Source: Geobacteraceae bacterium
GTDB lineage: Bacteria; Desulfobacterota; Desulfuromonadia; Desulfuromonadales; Desulfuromonadaceae
NCBI GenBank assembly: GCA_020201305.1
Contig: JAIVHC010000241.1
Location: 1-5,401 of the forward strand
DNA length: 5,401 nucleotides
Direction of reading: 5' to 3'
Shown here: positions 1-4,665 of the stretch, in pieces
Layout of the letters: each line of letters starts with the position of its first letter
Numbering within the stretch: position 1 is the first letter of the stretch
The notes under the pieces: generated by a model
Told to the model about the DNA's origin: nothing
Seen by the model: the letters and a program-made list of their open reading frames with translations, nothing else
Databases searched by the model: none
Translations under genes and position numbers: made by a program

Positions 1-220
1 GTTCCAGAATATCAAGATAGTCACTTCGGTGAAATTTGAGCAACTCTTCTCTGGTAGCCGGAACAGCCTCAACCATCTCCGCCTTCGGATGTTGCGTAAG
101 ACCACACGCCTGCATAAGATCGTAGGTAAGACGATAGCGCTCCACCTTCATGGGATGGAAGGTGCCATAGGAATATGTATCAAAACAACGGCTATATATG
201 AAAGCCAGGTCCTTGTGCAT
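1..220 (-). CDS. Histone deacetylase / AcuC-like Zn amidohydrolase, N-terminal fragment
   Basis: Reading the minus strand from an ATG at 220 gives 73 codons that run off the left edge. The protein starts MHKDLAFIYSRCFDTYSYG and continues with FHPMKVERYRL (residues 21-31), a segment TYDLMQACGL (32-41), and EELLKFHRSDYLDIL (58-72). The HPMKxxR block and the 'L..FH...Y' block are typical of the first 75 residues of bacterial histone-deacetylase-family proteins (AcuC/HdaH type). These are zinc-dependent amidohydrolases that remove acyl groups from acyl-lysine or acetylpolyamines. The zinc ligands and catalytic His pair lie further on, outside the window, so activity cannot be judged. The ATG has a weak purine-rich GAAAGAG about 6 bases upstream. 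The next in-frame stop upstream leaves room for only a short extension, and a TTG five codons earlier is a less likely start. Substrate is unknown. The gene is divergent from yhbY. Confidence 0.85.
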   Translation of the reverse strand, partial: MHKDLAFIYSRCFDTYSYGTFHPMKVERYRLTYDLMQACGLTQHPKAEMVEAVPATREELLKFHRSDYLDILE

Positions 221-420
221 ATAGATCTCTTTCAATTGCGTAGCGGCATGGATGGTGTTTATTGTACCCTTGGGATATTACACAGGTTCACCGGGGTTGC
301 ACAAGTTCGGAAAAATATATGCCTTGTTGCCACCGTCACCCGCAAAGGTGTATAACCGGAAGCATTCATCTCAATGCGTTATATTGAGCAAATAATCTTA
401 CACTATGAGGATATTTTTAC
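221..420. promoter_or_regulatory. Divergent intergenic region, deacetylase / yhbY
   Basis: This 200-base gap must hold the promoters for both divergent genes. On the plus side a Shine-Dalgarno GAGGA at 407-411 lies 9 bases before the yhbY ATG at 421 and fixes that start. On the minus side a -10-like TACAAT occurs at 261-266, but I see no convincing -35 partner. No good promoter pair is evident for yhbY. No RNA gene or coding region is supported here. Confidence 0.4.
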
Positions 421-717
421 ATGCTTACAGGCAAACAAGTCCGCTATCTGCGCAGTCTCGGCCACCACCTGCAACCGGTCGTTAGGGTAGGGAAAGAAGA
501 GGTAAACGAAAAAGTTATCGCTTCGGTTGACGAGGCCCTGAATACCCACGAGCTGGTCAAGGTAAAACTACAGGAAGGTTGTATCACCCCGCGTGCCGAA
601 GTTGCGGATGCCCTGGCGCAGGGCGCAGGTGCAGATACAGCCCAGGTTCTCGGGCGCACCATCCTTCTATACCGTGCTTCAGATAAAGAACTGATAGACC
701 TGCCCAAAGCCAGGTAG
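421..717 (+). CDS. yhbY: YhbY family ribosome-associated RNA-binding protein (CRM domain)
   Basis: This 98-residue protein is a single CRM domain, the usual size for the YhbY family (E. coli YhbY is about 97 aa). YhbY proteins bind RNA and associate with pre-50S ribosomal particles. Visible family features are LTGKQVRYLRSLGHHLQPVV (residues 2-21), VRVGKEEVNEKVIASVDEAL near residues 21-40, THELVKVKL around 42-50, and the C-terminal strand block VLGRTILLYRAS. The RNA-binding loop is normally GxxG (GSNG in E. coli), but here it reads GKEE, so the second glycine is replaced. The ATG follows GAGGA at 9 bases. The stop is only 6 bases before rsmD, whose Shine-Dalgarno (GGTAGAGA) covers the yhbY stop codon, so the two are very likely co-transcribed and coupled. 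The rsmD-coaD neighbours place it in a ribosome/cofactor housekeeping operon. Confidence 0.93.
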   Translation: MLTGKQVRYLRSLGHHLQPVVRVGKEEVNEKVIASVDEALNTHELVKVKLQEGCITPRAEVADALAQGAGADTAQVLGRTILLYRASDKELIDLPKAR

Positions 718-723
718 AGATCA

Positions 724-1284
724 ATGCGCATCATCAGTGGCACTGCACGTGGCAAGCAACTGCGAAACTTTAAAAGCAACATAATACGTCCCACCAGTGA
801 TCGGGTCCGCGAGGCGCTGTTCAGCATTCTCACGAGTAAGATCGGAAATCTGGAAGGGGTGCAGGTCCTCGACATCTGTGCCGGTACCGGTGCGTTAGGG
901 ATTGAAGCTTTGAGCCGGGGGGCCGGGCGCAGTGTTTTCATCGACAGCAGCCGTCAGGCAACAGAACTAATCGCACACAACTGTCGGATATGTAATGTAG
1001 AAGAACAAGCTGAAATCATAAAAAGTGGATTCAGCTCTGCCCTGCCCCGTTTTAAAGGCTCCGTGTTTGAATTAATCTTTATCGACCCGCCATACAATAA
1101 GGGCATGCTGCGTGAAATAATTACCCGCATCAGTACTCTGAAACTACTCGCCTCTGGTGGAATCATCTGTGCTGAAGAGAGTAAAAATGCGCCCGTTGAG
1201 ACCGATATCAGACCCTATATCTGCATAGATACGCGTACCTACGGAGACACACGTATCTGTTTATTCAGTACTGATGAAGCATAA
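724..1284 (+). CDS. rsmD: 16S rRNA (guanine(966)-N2)-methyltransferase RsmD
   Basis: This 186-residue Rossmann-fold methyltransferase has the usual RsmD length. RsmD uses S-adenosylmethionine to methylate N2 of G966 in helix 31 of 16S rRNA during 30S assembly. The order of motifs is diagnostic: MRIISGTARGKQL at the N-terminus, RPTSDRVREALFSIL (22-36), the SAM-binding motif DICAGTGALGIEALSRGA (50-67), the catalytic IDPPY motif with DPPY at 121-124, and a C-terminal YGDT (173-176). All key residues are present. The gene sits 6 bases after yhbY and 18 bases before coaD on the same strand. The rsmD-coaD pair is a very common bacterial arrangement. Nothing suggests damage or transfer. Confidence 0.96.
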   Translation: MRIISGTARGKQLRNFKSNIIRPTSDRVREALFSILTSKIGNLEGVQVLDICAGTGALGIEALSRGAGRSVFIDSSRQATELIAHNCRICNVEEQAEIIKSGFSSALPRFKGSVFELIFIDPPYNKGMLREIITRISTLKLLASGGIICAEESKNAPVETDIRPYICIDTRTYGDTRICLFSTDEA

Positions 1285-1286
1285 AA

Positions 1287-1291
1287 AGGAG
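1287..1291 (+). promoter_or_regulatory. Shine-Dalgarno of coaD
   Basis: AGGAG, within an A-rich AAAAGGAG stretch just after the rsmD stop, lies 11 bases before the ATG at 1303 but only 2 bases before an in-frame GTG at 1294. The spacing therefore selects the ATG, which also puts the family-typical N-terminus (MDTIAVYPGSFDP) at the protein start. Confidence 0.8.
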
Positions 1292-1302
1292 TTGTGTTTT
1301 TA

Positions 1303-1791
1303 ATGGATACTATCGCTGTGTACCCTGGCTCATTTGATCCAGTAACAAATGGACATATTGATATCATATGCCGTGGCTTGAAGGTATTTGACAATATCAT
1401 TGTCGGAGTGGCGCGTAATTCTGCGAAAAAAACTATGTTCAGTGTGGATGAACGGATAGAAATGCTGCGTGAATCGCTGGGGGATAATCCGCGTATCCGC
1501 GTGGATGTGATTGACGGACTCCTGATAGACTATGTCAGAAATCAGGGTTCCAATATCATTATTCGTGGCTTGCGTGCCGTGTCGGACTTCGAGTATGAGT
1601 TCCAACTCGCACAGGTTAACCACACTGTGGAAAAAAATATTGAAACCATGTTCATGATGACTTCGGTGCGCTACGGCTACCTGAGCTCATCGGTGGTAAA
1701 AGAGATGGGATCACTTGGTGGCGACATAAAGGACTTTGTGCCCGAGTGTGTCCTGCAGCGCATTCGGGAAAAATATCCGCTCACAAAGTGA
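1303..1791 (+). CDS. coaD: Phosphopantetheine adenylyltransferase CoaD
   Basis: CoaD catalyses the fourth step of coenzyme A synthesis: 4'-phosphopantetheine + ATP gives dephospho-CoA + pyrophosphate. The 162-residue protein has the normal length (about 159-165). Nucleotidyltransferase signatures are complete: YPGSFDPVTNGHIDI with the T/HxGH motif as TNGH (15-18), the substrate-site block NIIIRGLRAVSDFEYEFQLA (84-103), and the C-terminal YLSSSVVKE (126-134), equivalent to ISSSxVKE of E. coli. An upstream in-frame GTG would add three residues (MFL) but lies too close to the Shine-Dalgarno. The gene closes the yhbY-rsmD-coaD operon and converges on queE with 21 bases between the stop codons. 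Its last codons carry the left arm of an inverted repeat. Confidence 0.97.
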   Translation: MDTIAVYPGSFDPVTNGHIDIICRGLKVFDNIIVGVARNSAKKTMFSVDERIEMLRESLGDNPRIRVDVIDGLLIDYVRNQGSNIIIRGLRAVSDFEYEFQLAQVNHTVEKNIETMFMMTSVRYGYLSSSVVKEMGSLGGDIKDFVPECVLQRIREKYPLTK

Positions 1792-1807
1792 TGCTTTTCC
1801 CGAATGC
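1760..1807. terminator. Perfect 13-bp inverted repeat at the coaD/queE junction, possible bidirectional terminator
   Basis: GCATTCGGGAAAA at 1760-1772 is exactly complementary to TTTTCCCGAATGC at 1795-1807, with a 22-base loop. The left arm overlaps coaD codons for RIREK and the right arm lies in the 21-base gap before the queE stop. Being between convergent genes, it could end or protect both transcripts. However, the T run is inside the stem rather than after it, so it is not a textbook intrinsic terminator. The structure is plain in the sequence; the terminator role is inference. Confidence 0.5.
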
Positions 1808-1812
1808 ATCCA

Positions 1813-2607
1813 TCAAAGCAACTGCATAAAACAGTGGGTCTGGGGGATCACACGCACATCGAGACCATATCCGCTAAGGATATCCTGCTGGCGCAGCAAC
1901 TTACTCCCGGAGATACTGCAACTTCCGTTAACCGTGCGCGGTTGCAGTACCACATCAAGGTTGGAACTGTAAGGAGGAGCGGTGTTTACAAGAAGCTCTG
2001 CAGCAGTATGGAGTTCTGAGTCGGGAGTTGAATCCCCCACCACCAGTTTTACGCAACACTGGGCCTGCAGAGCCAGGCGCAGAAAAGCCCGATGTGCTTC
2101 CCACGGTGTAGCTTCCCCGGTCTGAGACTCAAGCTTGATATCCATTACCACCCAATCGAGCCAGGGCAACACCTGACGCAGCGCGTCCGGGAGAGTACCA
2201 TTGGTTTCAAGCTGGATCGGCAGGAGCCTTTGCAGGCAGGGAAACCACTGTTTCAACAACTCTGCATGCAGCAGTGGTTCACCCCCGGTGATAGCAAAAG
2301 AGTGATGCGAATCCTGGCACGAACTGCGCTCATCCATCAGAGAGCGCACATAAGCTACCAATGTGGCGAGTTTCACCGGGTTATCCCAGGTGGTGAAGGT
2401 ACCACTACCGGGTACCTTTTCCACGCGGCACTCCTGGCGCGGAGCATACGGTGTATCGCAATAGCTACACTGCAGGTTGCATCCGGAAAAGCGCACAAAC
2501 ACCTGACGGCGGCCCAAAAGAGAGCCCTCCCCCTGGATGGAGGAGAACACCTCGATAAGTGGCGCTGTGGTTTGTACTTCAGGTGCGTGAGTAACTGGCA
2601 CAGGCAT
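1813..2607 (-). CDS. queE: 7-carboxy-7-deazaguanine synthase QueE (radical SAM)
   Basis: QueE converts 6-carboxy-5,6,7,8-tetrahydropterin to 7-carboxy-7-deazaguanine, the ring-contraction step on the route to preQ0 and queuosine. The 264-residue protein has the QueE N-terminal block LIEVFSSIQGEGSLLGRRQV (17-36). The radical-SAM 4Fe-4S cysteine motif follows as CNLQCSYC (C43, C47, C50, CxxxCxxC), then the SAM-binding ITGGEPLL (GGEP 108-111), LETNG (133-137), MDIKLES (155-161), VVLQPRT (219-225) and the C-terminal VRVIPQTHCFMQLL. It is longer than E. coli QueE (about 223 aa), mainly because of residues 54-80 after the cluster. The ATG at 2607 overlaps queD by 29 bases. A GTG two codons later is an alternative, but the start cannot be much later because LIEVFSSIQGEG must be included. 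No strong Shine-Dalgarno is seen, so translational coupling to queD is likely. Confidence 0.95.
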   Translation of the reverse strand: MPVPVTHAPEVQTTAPLIEVFSSIQGEGSLLGRRQVFVRFSGCNLQCSYCDTPYAPRQECRVEKVPGSGTFTTWDNPVKLATLVAYVRSLMDERSSCQDSHHSFAITGGEPLLHAELLKQWFPCLQRLLPIQLETNGTLPDALRQVLPWLDWVVMDIKLESQTGEATPWEAHRAFLRLALQAQCCVKLVVGDSTPDSELHTAAELLVNTAPPYSSNLDVVLQPRTVNGSCSISGSKLLRQQDILSGYGLDVRVIPQTHCFMQLL

Positions 2608-2950
2608 TGTCCGATTCCCACACGTTTACCGAATCAACCACAACCTCATCGTCAGCAAAGCTGTTACACAGCTCTTCAAACAGATAGCGCGCAATATTTT
2701 CTGATGACGGACTTTTTTCCCTGAATGGCTCCAGATCATTGAGATATTTGTGATCCAGCGTATCGAGAAGCTCATTAGTTCTAGACTTAAGAATCTTGAA
2801 GTCGAGGCCGAGACCTGATTTGTCCAGATTTTCCGTCGCTACTACTACTTCAACCTTCCAGTTATGTCCATGCAGATTTTCGCAATCTCCCTGGTAGTTA
2901 ATCAGGTTATGCGCTGCAGCAAAATGGGTAAATATTTTAAGACGATACAC
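2579..2950 (-). CDS. queD: 6-carboxy-5,6,7,8-tetrahydropterin synthase QueD
   Basis: QueD turns 7,8-dihydroneopterin triphosphate into 6-carboxytetrahydropterin, the substrate of the neighbouring QueE. The 123-residue length is normal for the PTPS/QueD fold. The zinc ligands are H14 (FAAAH) and H27 and H29 in CENLHGHNW; the catalytic cysteine is C23, with the D66-H67 pair in LDHKYLND. PSSENIA (81-87) and the pterin-anchoring glutamate E112 in VWESDN are also present, so the enzyme looks complete. The start is a GTG at 2950, selected by GAGGA 8 bases upstream and by the family N-terminus (YRLKIFTHFAAAH). It lies 24 bases after yacG, and its end overlaps queE by 29 bases, so the three genes form one operon. 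Confidence 0.95.
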   Translation of the reverse strand: MYRLKIFTHFAAAHNLINYQGDCENLHGHNWKVEVVVATENLDKSGLGLDFKILKSRTNELLDTLDHKYLNDLEPFREKSPSSENIARYLFEELCNSFADDEVVVDSVNVWESDNACASYSRT

Positions 2951-2958
2951 AGTAATTA

Positions 2959-2963
2959 TCCTC
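2959..2963 (-). promoter_or_regulatory. Shine-Dalgarno of queD
   Basis: On the minus strand GAGGA lies 8 bases before the GTG codon at 2950. It supports GTG as the real queD start in the short gap after yacG. Confidence 0.75.
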
Positions 2964-2974
2964 AGTTTCCAGGG

Positions 2975-3157
2975 TTAATGAGAGTTTTGCTCTGGCTGGT
3001 TCTGTTCCGGATCGGGAACATATTCACCGGCAACGCGATAATCCTCGTCGAACCAATTTCCTAAATCTACATTGCGACAGCGTTGGCTGCAGAACGGGCG
3101 CGACGGGTTATCGCTCCAATCGGCATATTTATCACAAACCGGACATTTAATCTTCAC
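2975..3157 (-). CDS. yacG: DNA gyrase inhibitor YacG, zinc-ribbon protein
   Basis: YacG is a small zinc protein that in E. coli binds the GyrB C-terminal region and inhibits gyrase. This 60-residue protein has all four zinc cysteines: CPVC (C5, C8) and FCSQRC (C23, C27). The family block RCRNVDLGNWFDEDYRVAGE follows at residues 26-45, and the acidic, disordered-looking tail PDPEQNQPEQNSH ends the protein. Length is normal (E. coli about 65). The start is GTG at 3157, chosen because AAGGAG lies 8 bases upstream and the zinc motif begins almost at once. It is the first gene of a yacG-queD-queE unit. Its role has no obvious link to deazaguanine synthesis, so the grouping may only reflect shared transcription. 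Confidence 0.92.
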   Translation of the reverse strand: MKIKCPVCDKYADWSDNPSRPFCSQRCRNVDLGNWFDEDYRVAGEYVPDPEQNQPEQNSH

Positions 3158-3165
3158 TCAATCAT

Positions 3166-3171
3166 CTCCTT
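3166..3171 (-). promoter_or_regulatory. Shine-Dalgarno of yacG
   Basis: Minus-strand AAGGAG lies 8 bases before the GTG at 3157. The ATG directly after it reads only two further codons before a stop, so the GTG is the functional start. Confidence 0.8.
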
Positions 3172-3183
3172 GCTATATCCTTG

Positions 3184-3368
3184 AAGTTTGATGGCGTCGC
3201 AAAAACTCACCAACTGCTGCGCCATTATGTGAATGGTGGTAATTGCCTCGCTGCTTCGACGTACGCATAAGACGTTGCATGCAACGTCTCTACAGAGACA
3301 ATCACGCGCCTTGCATTTGGAGCTTTTTGCTTAGCCATCTTATGATTTTTTGCGAAAGCATCACACTT
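3184..3368. repeat. MITE-like element with 26-bp imperfect terminal inverted repeats
   Basis: The left end (3184-3209) and the reverse complement of the right end (3343-3368) match at 21 of 26 positions. Both share AAGT, TGATG, the nine-base TCGCAAAAA, and TCA in the same register. The 185-bp unit has no coding capacity of note and fills most of the 226-base gap between divergent yacG and the unknown gene at 3384. Inside are a perfect palindrome (3270-3289), a small hairpin CCATT/AATGG (3222-3236) and GTCTC/GAGAC (3285-3298). This layout resembles non-autonomous mobile or palindromic repeats (MITE/REP-like). A second copy is needed to prove it is dispersed, and none is in this window. No clear target-site duplication is seen. 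The alternative is a symmetric regulatory region between divergent genes. Confidence 0.55.
3270..3289. repeat. Perfect 20-bp palindrome
   Basis: AGACGTTGCATGCAACGTCT is its own reverse complement over all 20 bases, centred at 3279/3280. The right arm continues into CTACAGAGAC, giving a second overlapping small inverted repeat (GTCTC/GAGAC). The bases outside 3270-3289 no longer pair. It lies near the middle of the inverted-repeat element. It could be a cruciform or stem-forming repeat core, or a dimeric protein binding site. Confidence 0.85.
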
Positions 3369-3377
3369 TAGTATAAT
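3350..3377 (+). promoter_or_regulatory. Sigma-70-type promoter reading into the 159-aa gene
   Basis: A consensus -10 box TATAAT is at 3372-3377. Sixteen bases upstream is TTGCGA (3350-3355), which shares 4 of 6 positions with the -35 consensus and lies inside the right terminal repeat. Transcription would be expected to start near 3384, exactly at the ATG of the next gene, which lacks a Shine-Dalgarno. The mRNA would then be leaderless, or nearly so. Confidence 0.55.
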
Positions 3378-3383
3378 CATTCG

Positions 3384-3863
3384 ATGGCATCAGAACAAAC
3401 ACCTCTAAGTTTAGACGAAGAACTGCAGGCGGATCGCGAATGTACCCGCATACTGCGTGATTTTCACACCCATTTAATTGAGCAGAACACCGATCCAATC
3501 GAAGCCGGGAGCCTGGCCCAGGGAGCAGACTATTTTCTGCGGGATTTTATCATCAGTGCTTGCCGATGCAGTATATTCACACCCCATAGAGACTGTGTCA
3601 AACAATTTGCCGGGCACTGGTATATTGTCAACAACCTTGAGCCCAGCGTAGAAGAGCTTCAACCGGTGCTGCAGGGAGTGGCAGCATTCTACGCATTTCT
3701 TTCCCGACGCCACGAAGTAGATGCGCAGCTCGCAGCGCAAATACAGCAGGATTGTGCGGACATCGAATGGTTTAAACACCGCCTAGATGCGTTCTGGGCT
3801 ATAAAGGGTGATGGCTATTTTCAGTGGCGCGCGGATTGCCCCCTGCCGCACTCAAGATCTTAA
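3384..3863 (+). CDS. Conserved-looking protein of unknown function, 159 aa
   Basis: I do not recognise the family. The protein is soluble-looking, with no signal peptide or membrane segment. The N-terminus is acidic and helical (residues 8-35). A more distinctive block runs from DYFLRDFIISACRCSIF (49-65) through QFAGHWYIVNNLEPSVEELQPVLQGVAAFYAFL (74-106). A C-terminal helical part follows, with DCADIEWFKHRLDAFWAIKGDGYFQW (123-148). There are five cysteines (20, 60, 62, 71, 123) plus one near the end (152), but no clear CxxC metal site. The helical 'FLRDF...FYAFL' pattern is loosely like the SAM-like core-binding domain of tyrosine recombinases. No catalytic domain follows, so that is only a weak analogy. 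The ATG has no Shine-Dalgarno and sits 7 bases after a consensus -10 box. It is 27 bases upstream of the CDF gene on the same strand, so they may be co-transcribed. Confidence 0.75.
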   Translation: MASEQTPLSLDEELQADRECTRILRDFHTHLIEQNTDPIEAGSLAQGADYFLRDFIISACRCSIFTPHRDCVKQFAGHWYIVNNLEPSVEELQPVLQGVAAFYAFLSRRHEVDAQLAAQIQQDCADIEWFKHRLDAFWAIKGDGYFQWRADCPLPHSRS

Positions 3864-3890
3864 AACTATTTAAATGTAGAGCCTAAGAAC

Positions 3891-4665
3891 ATGCCTGAGC
3901 ATATCGAATCCAGCCCGGACACCCGTCAAGCACCCTTGCGCGCCACCCGCGTAGCTATCCTGGTTTCACTTCTCCTTGCGGGGGTAAAGCTTGCTACCGG
4001 AATAATGACCGGATCTTTGGCTTTGCTCTCTTCCGGGGTGGACTCTATCATCGATATTTTCAAGTGCTGTAGTGGCGTGGTTTATCAGCAGACATCTCAA
4101 GGGGGTGGGAACCGAATTTGATTCCAGTGCGCTACGCGCCGATGCCCTGCATTATGCAACCGATGTATACAGCAATCTGGGATTGTTTGGAGGCCTAGCT
4201 GCGGCAAAGTTATTCAACTGGACGTGGATGGATCCGCTGCTTTCCATGGTAATTGGGGCATATATCATCACACAGGCAGCCAAACTGTTGCGCCGCAGTC
4301 TGAACGAATTTCTGGAGAGCAGTCTACCGGAGGATGAGGTTCGCGAAATCACCAACAGCATCGAGATGTTTTCTGGGCAATTTAATGATTACCATCGCCT
4401 GCGCACGCGTACTGTAGGCAACAAGCGTATGGTGGATCTGCATCTGCGTGTATGCAGACTCGAAACCATAGAGCAGGCTCATACAACTGCACGCCGTATT
4501 GAAGAAAGTATCCTAAAGGTCCTGCCCCGGGCGGATGTCACCATCCACCTGGAACCGGTACCCTGTGAGGAGTGTGATAAATTCCCCACCTGCGAGCGTA
4601 CTGAGCTGAGCAGCGCAACTGTTGTTGTAAAAGGGGAAGAAAATCCTGTTATCGACCCAGCATAA
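3891..4665 (+). pseudogene. Cation diffusion facilitator (CDF) transporter, broken by internal deletion and frameshift
   Basis: Two frames together spell most of a CDF-family divalent metal/proton antiporter (FieF/CzcD type, inner membrane). Frame A from 3891 gives TM1 (about residues 19-39) and the start of TM2, MTGSLALLSSGVDSIIDIF, with the metal-site pair D51 and D55. Sense then ends near 4061, and the frame stops at 4119-4121. Frame B (+1) resumes about 4057-4072 with FSSAVVAWFISRHLKG, the end of TM4. It continues through LRADALHYATD (TM5 metal-site HxxxD), TM6 and the cytoplasmic domain to the stop at 4663-4665. Compared with E. coli FieF, roughly 70 residues are absent: the rest of TM2, the HPxGHGKAE-type loop, TM3 and most of TM4. 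As written the gene cannot make a full transporter. A GTG at 4072 could begin the second part but has no supporting signal. The tail has an unusual cysteine cluster, PCEECDKFPTC. A sequencing or assembly error is possible but would need to explain about 200 missing bases. Confidence 0.82.

Noticed and set aside
29..355. Plus-strand 108-codon open frame at the left edge
   Set aside because: It is antisense to the deacetylase gene, whose translation has clear family motifs; the plus-strand product resembles nothing.
444..941. Minus-strand 165-codon open frame
   Set aside because: It runs antisense across yhbY and rsmD, both strongly supported, and has a low-complexity Ser/Arg-rich product.
1294..1302. 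GTG at 1294 as coaD start
   Set aside because: Only 2 bases separate it from the Shine-Dalgarno; the ATG at 1303 has workable spacing and fits family N-termini.
1736..2019. Two short plus-strand open frames after coaD
   Set aside because: They overlap the coaD end and queE antisense and have no ribosome site or family features.
2092..2724. Plus-strand 210-codon open frame
   Set aside because: It is antisense to queE and queD, whose catalytic motifs are complete; there is no recognisable product.
3184..3368. CRISPR array or tRNA-like gene in the gap
   Set aside because: There are no regularly spaced direct repeats and no cloverleaf; the only repeats are inverted.
4072..4665. Independent 197-residue gene starting at GTG 4072
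   Set aside because: It begins at the end of CDF TM4 with no ribosome site, and is better explained as the 3' part of a broken CDF gene.
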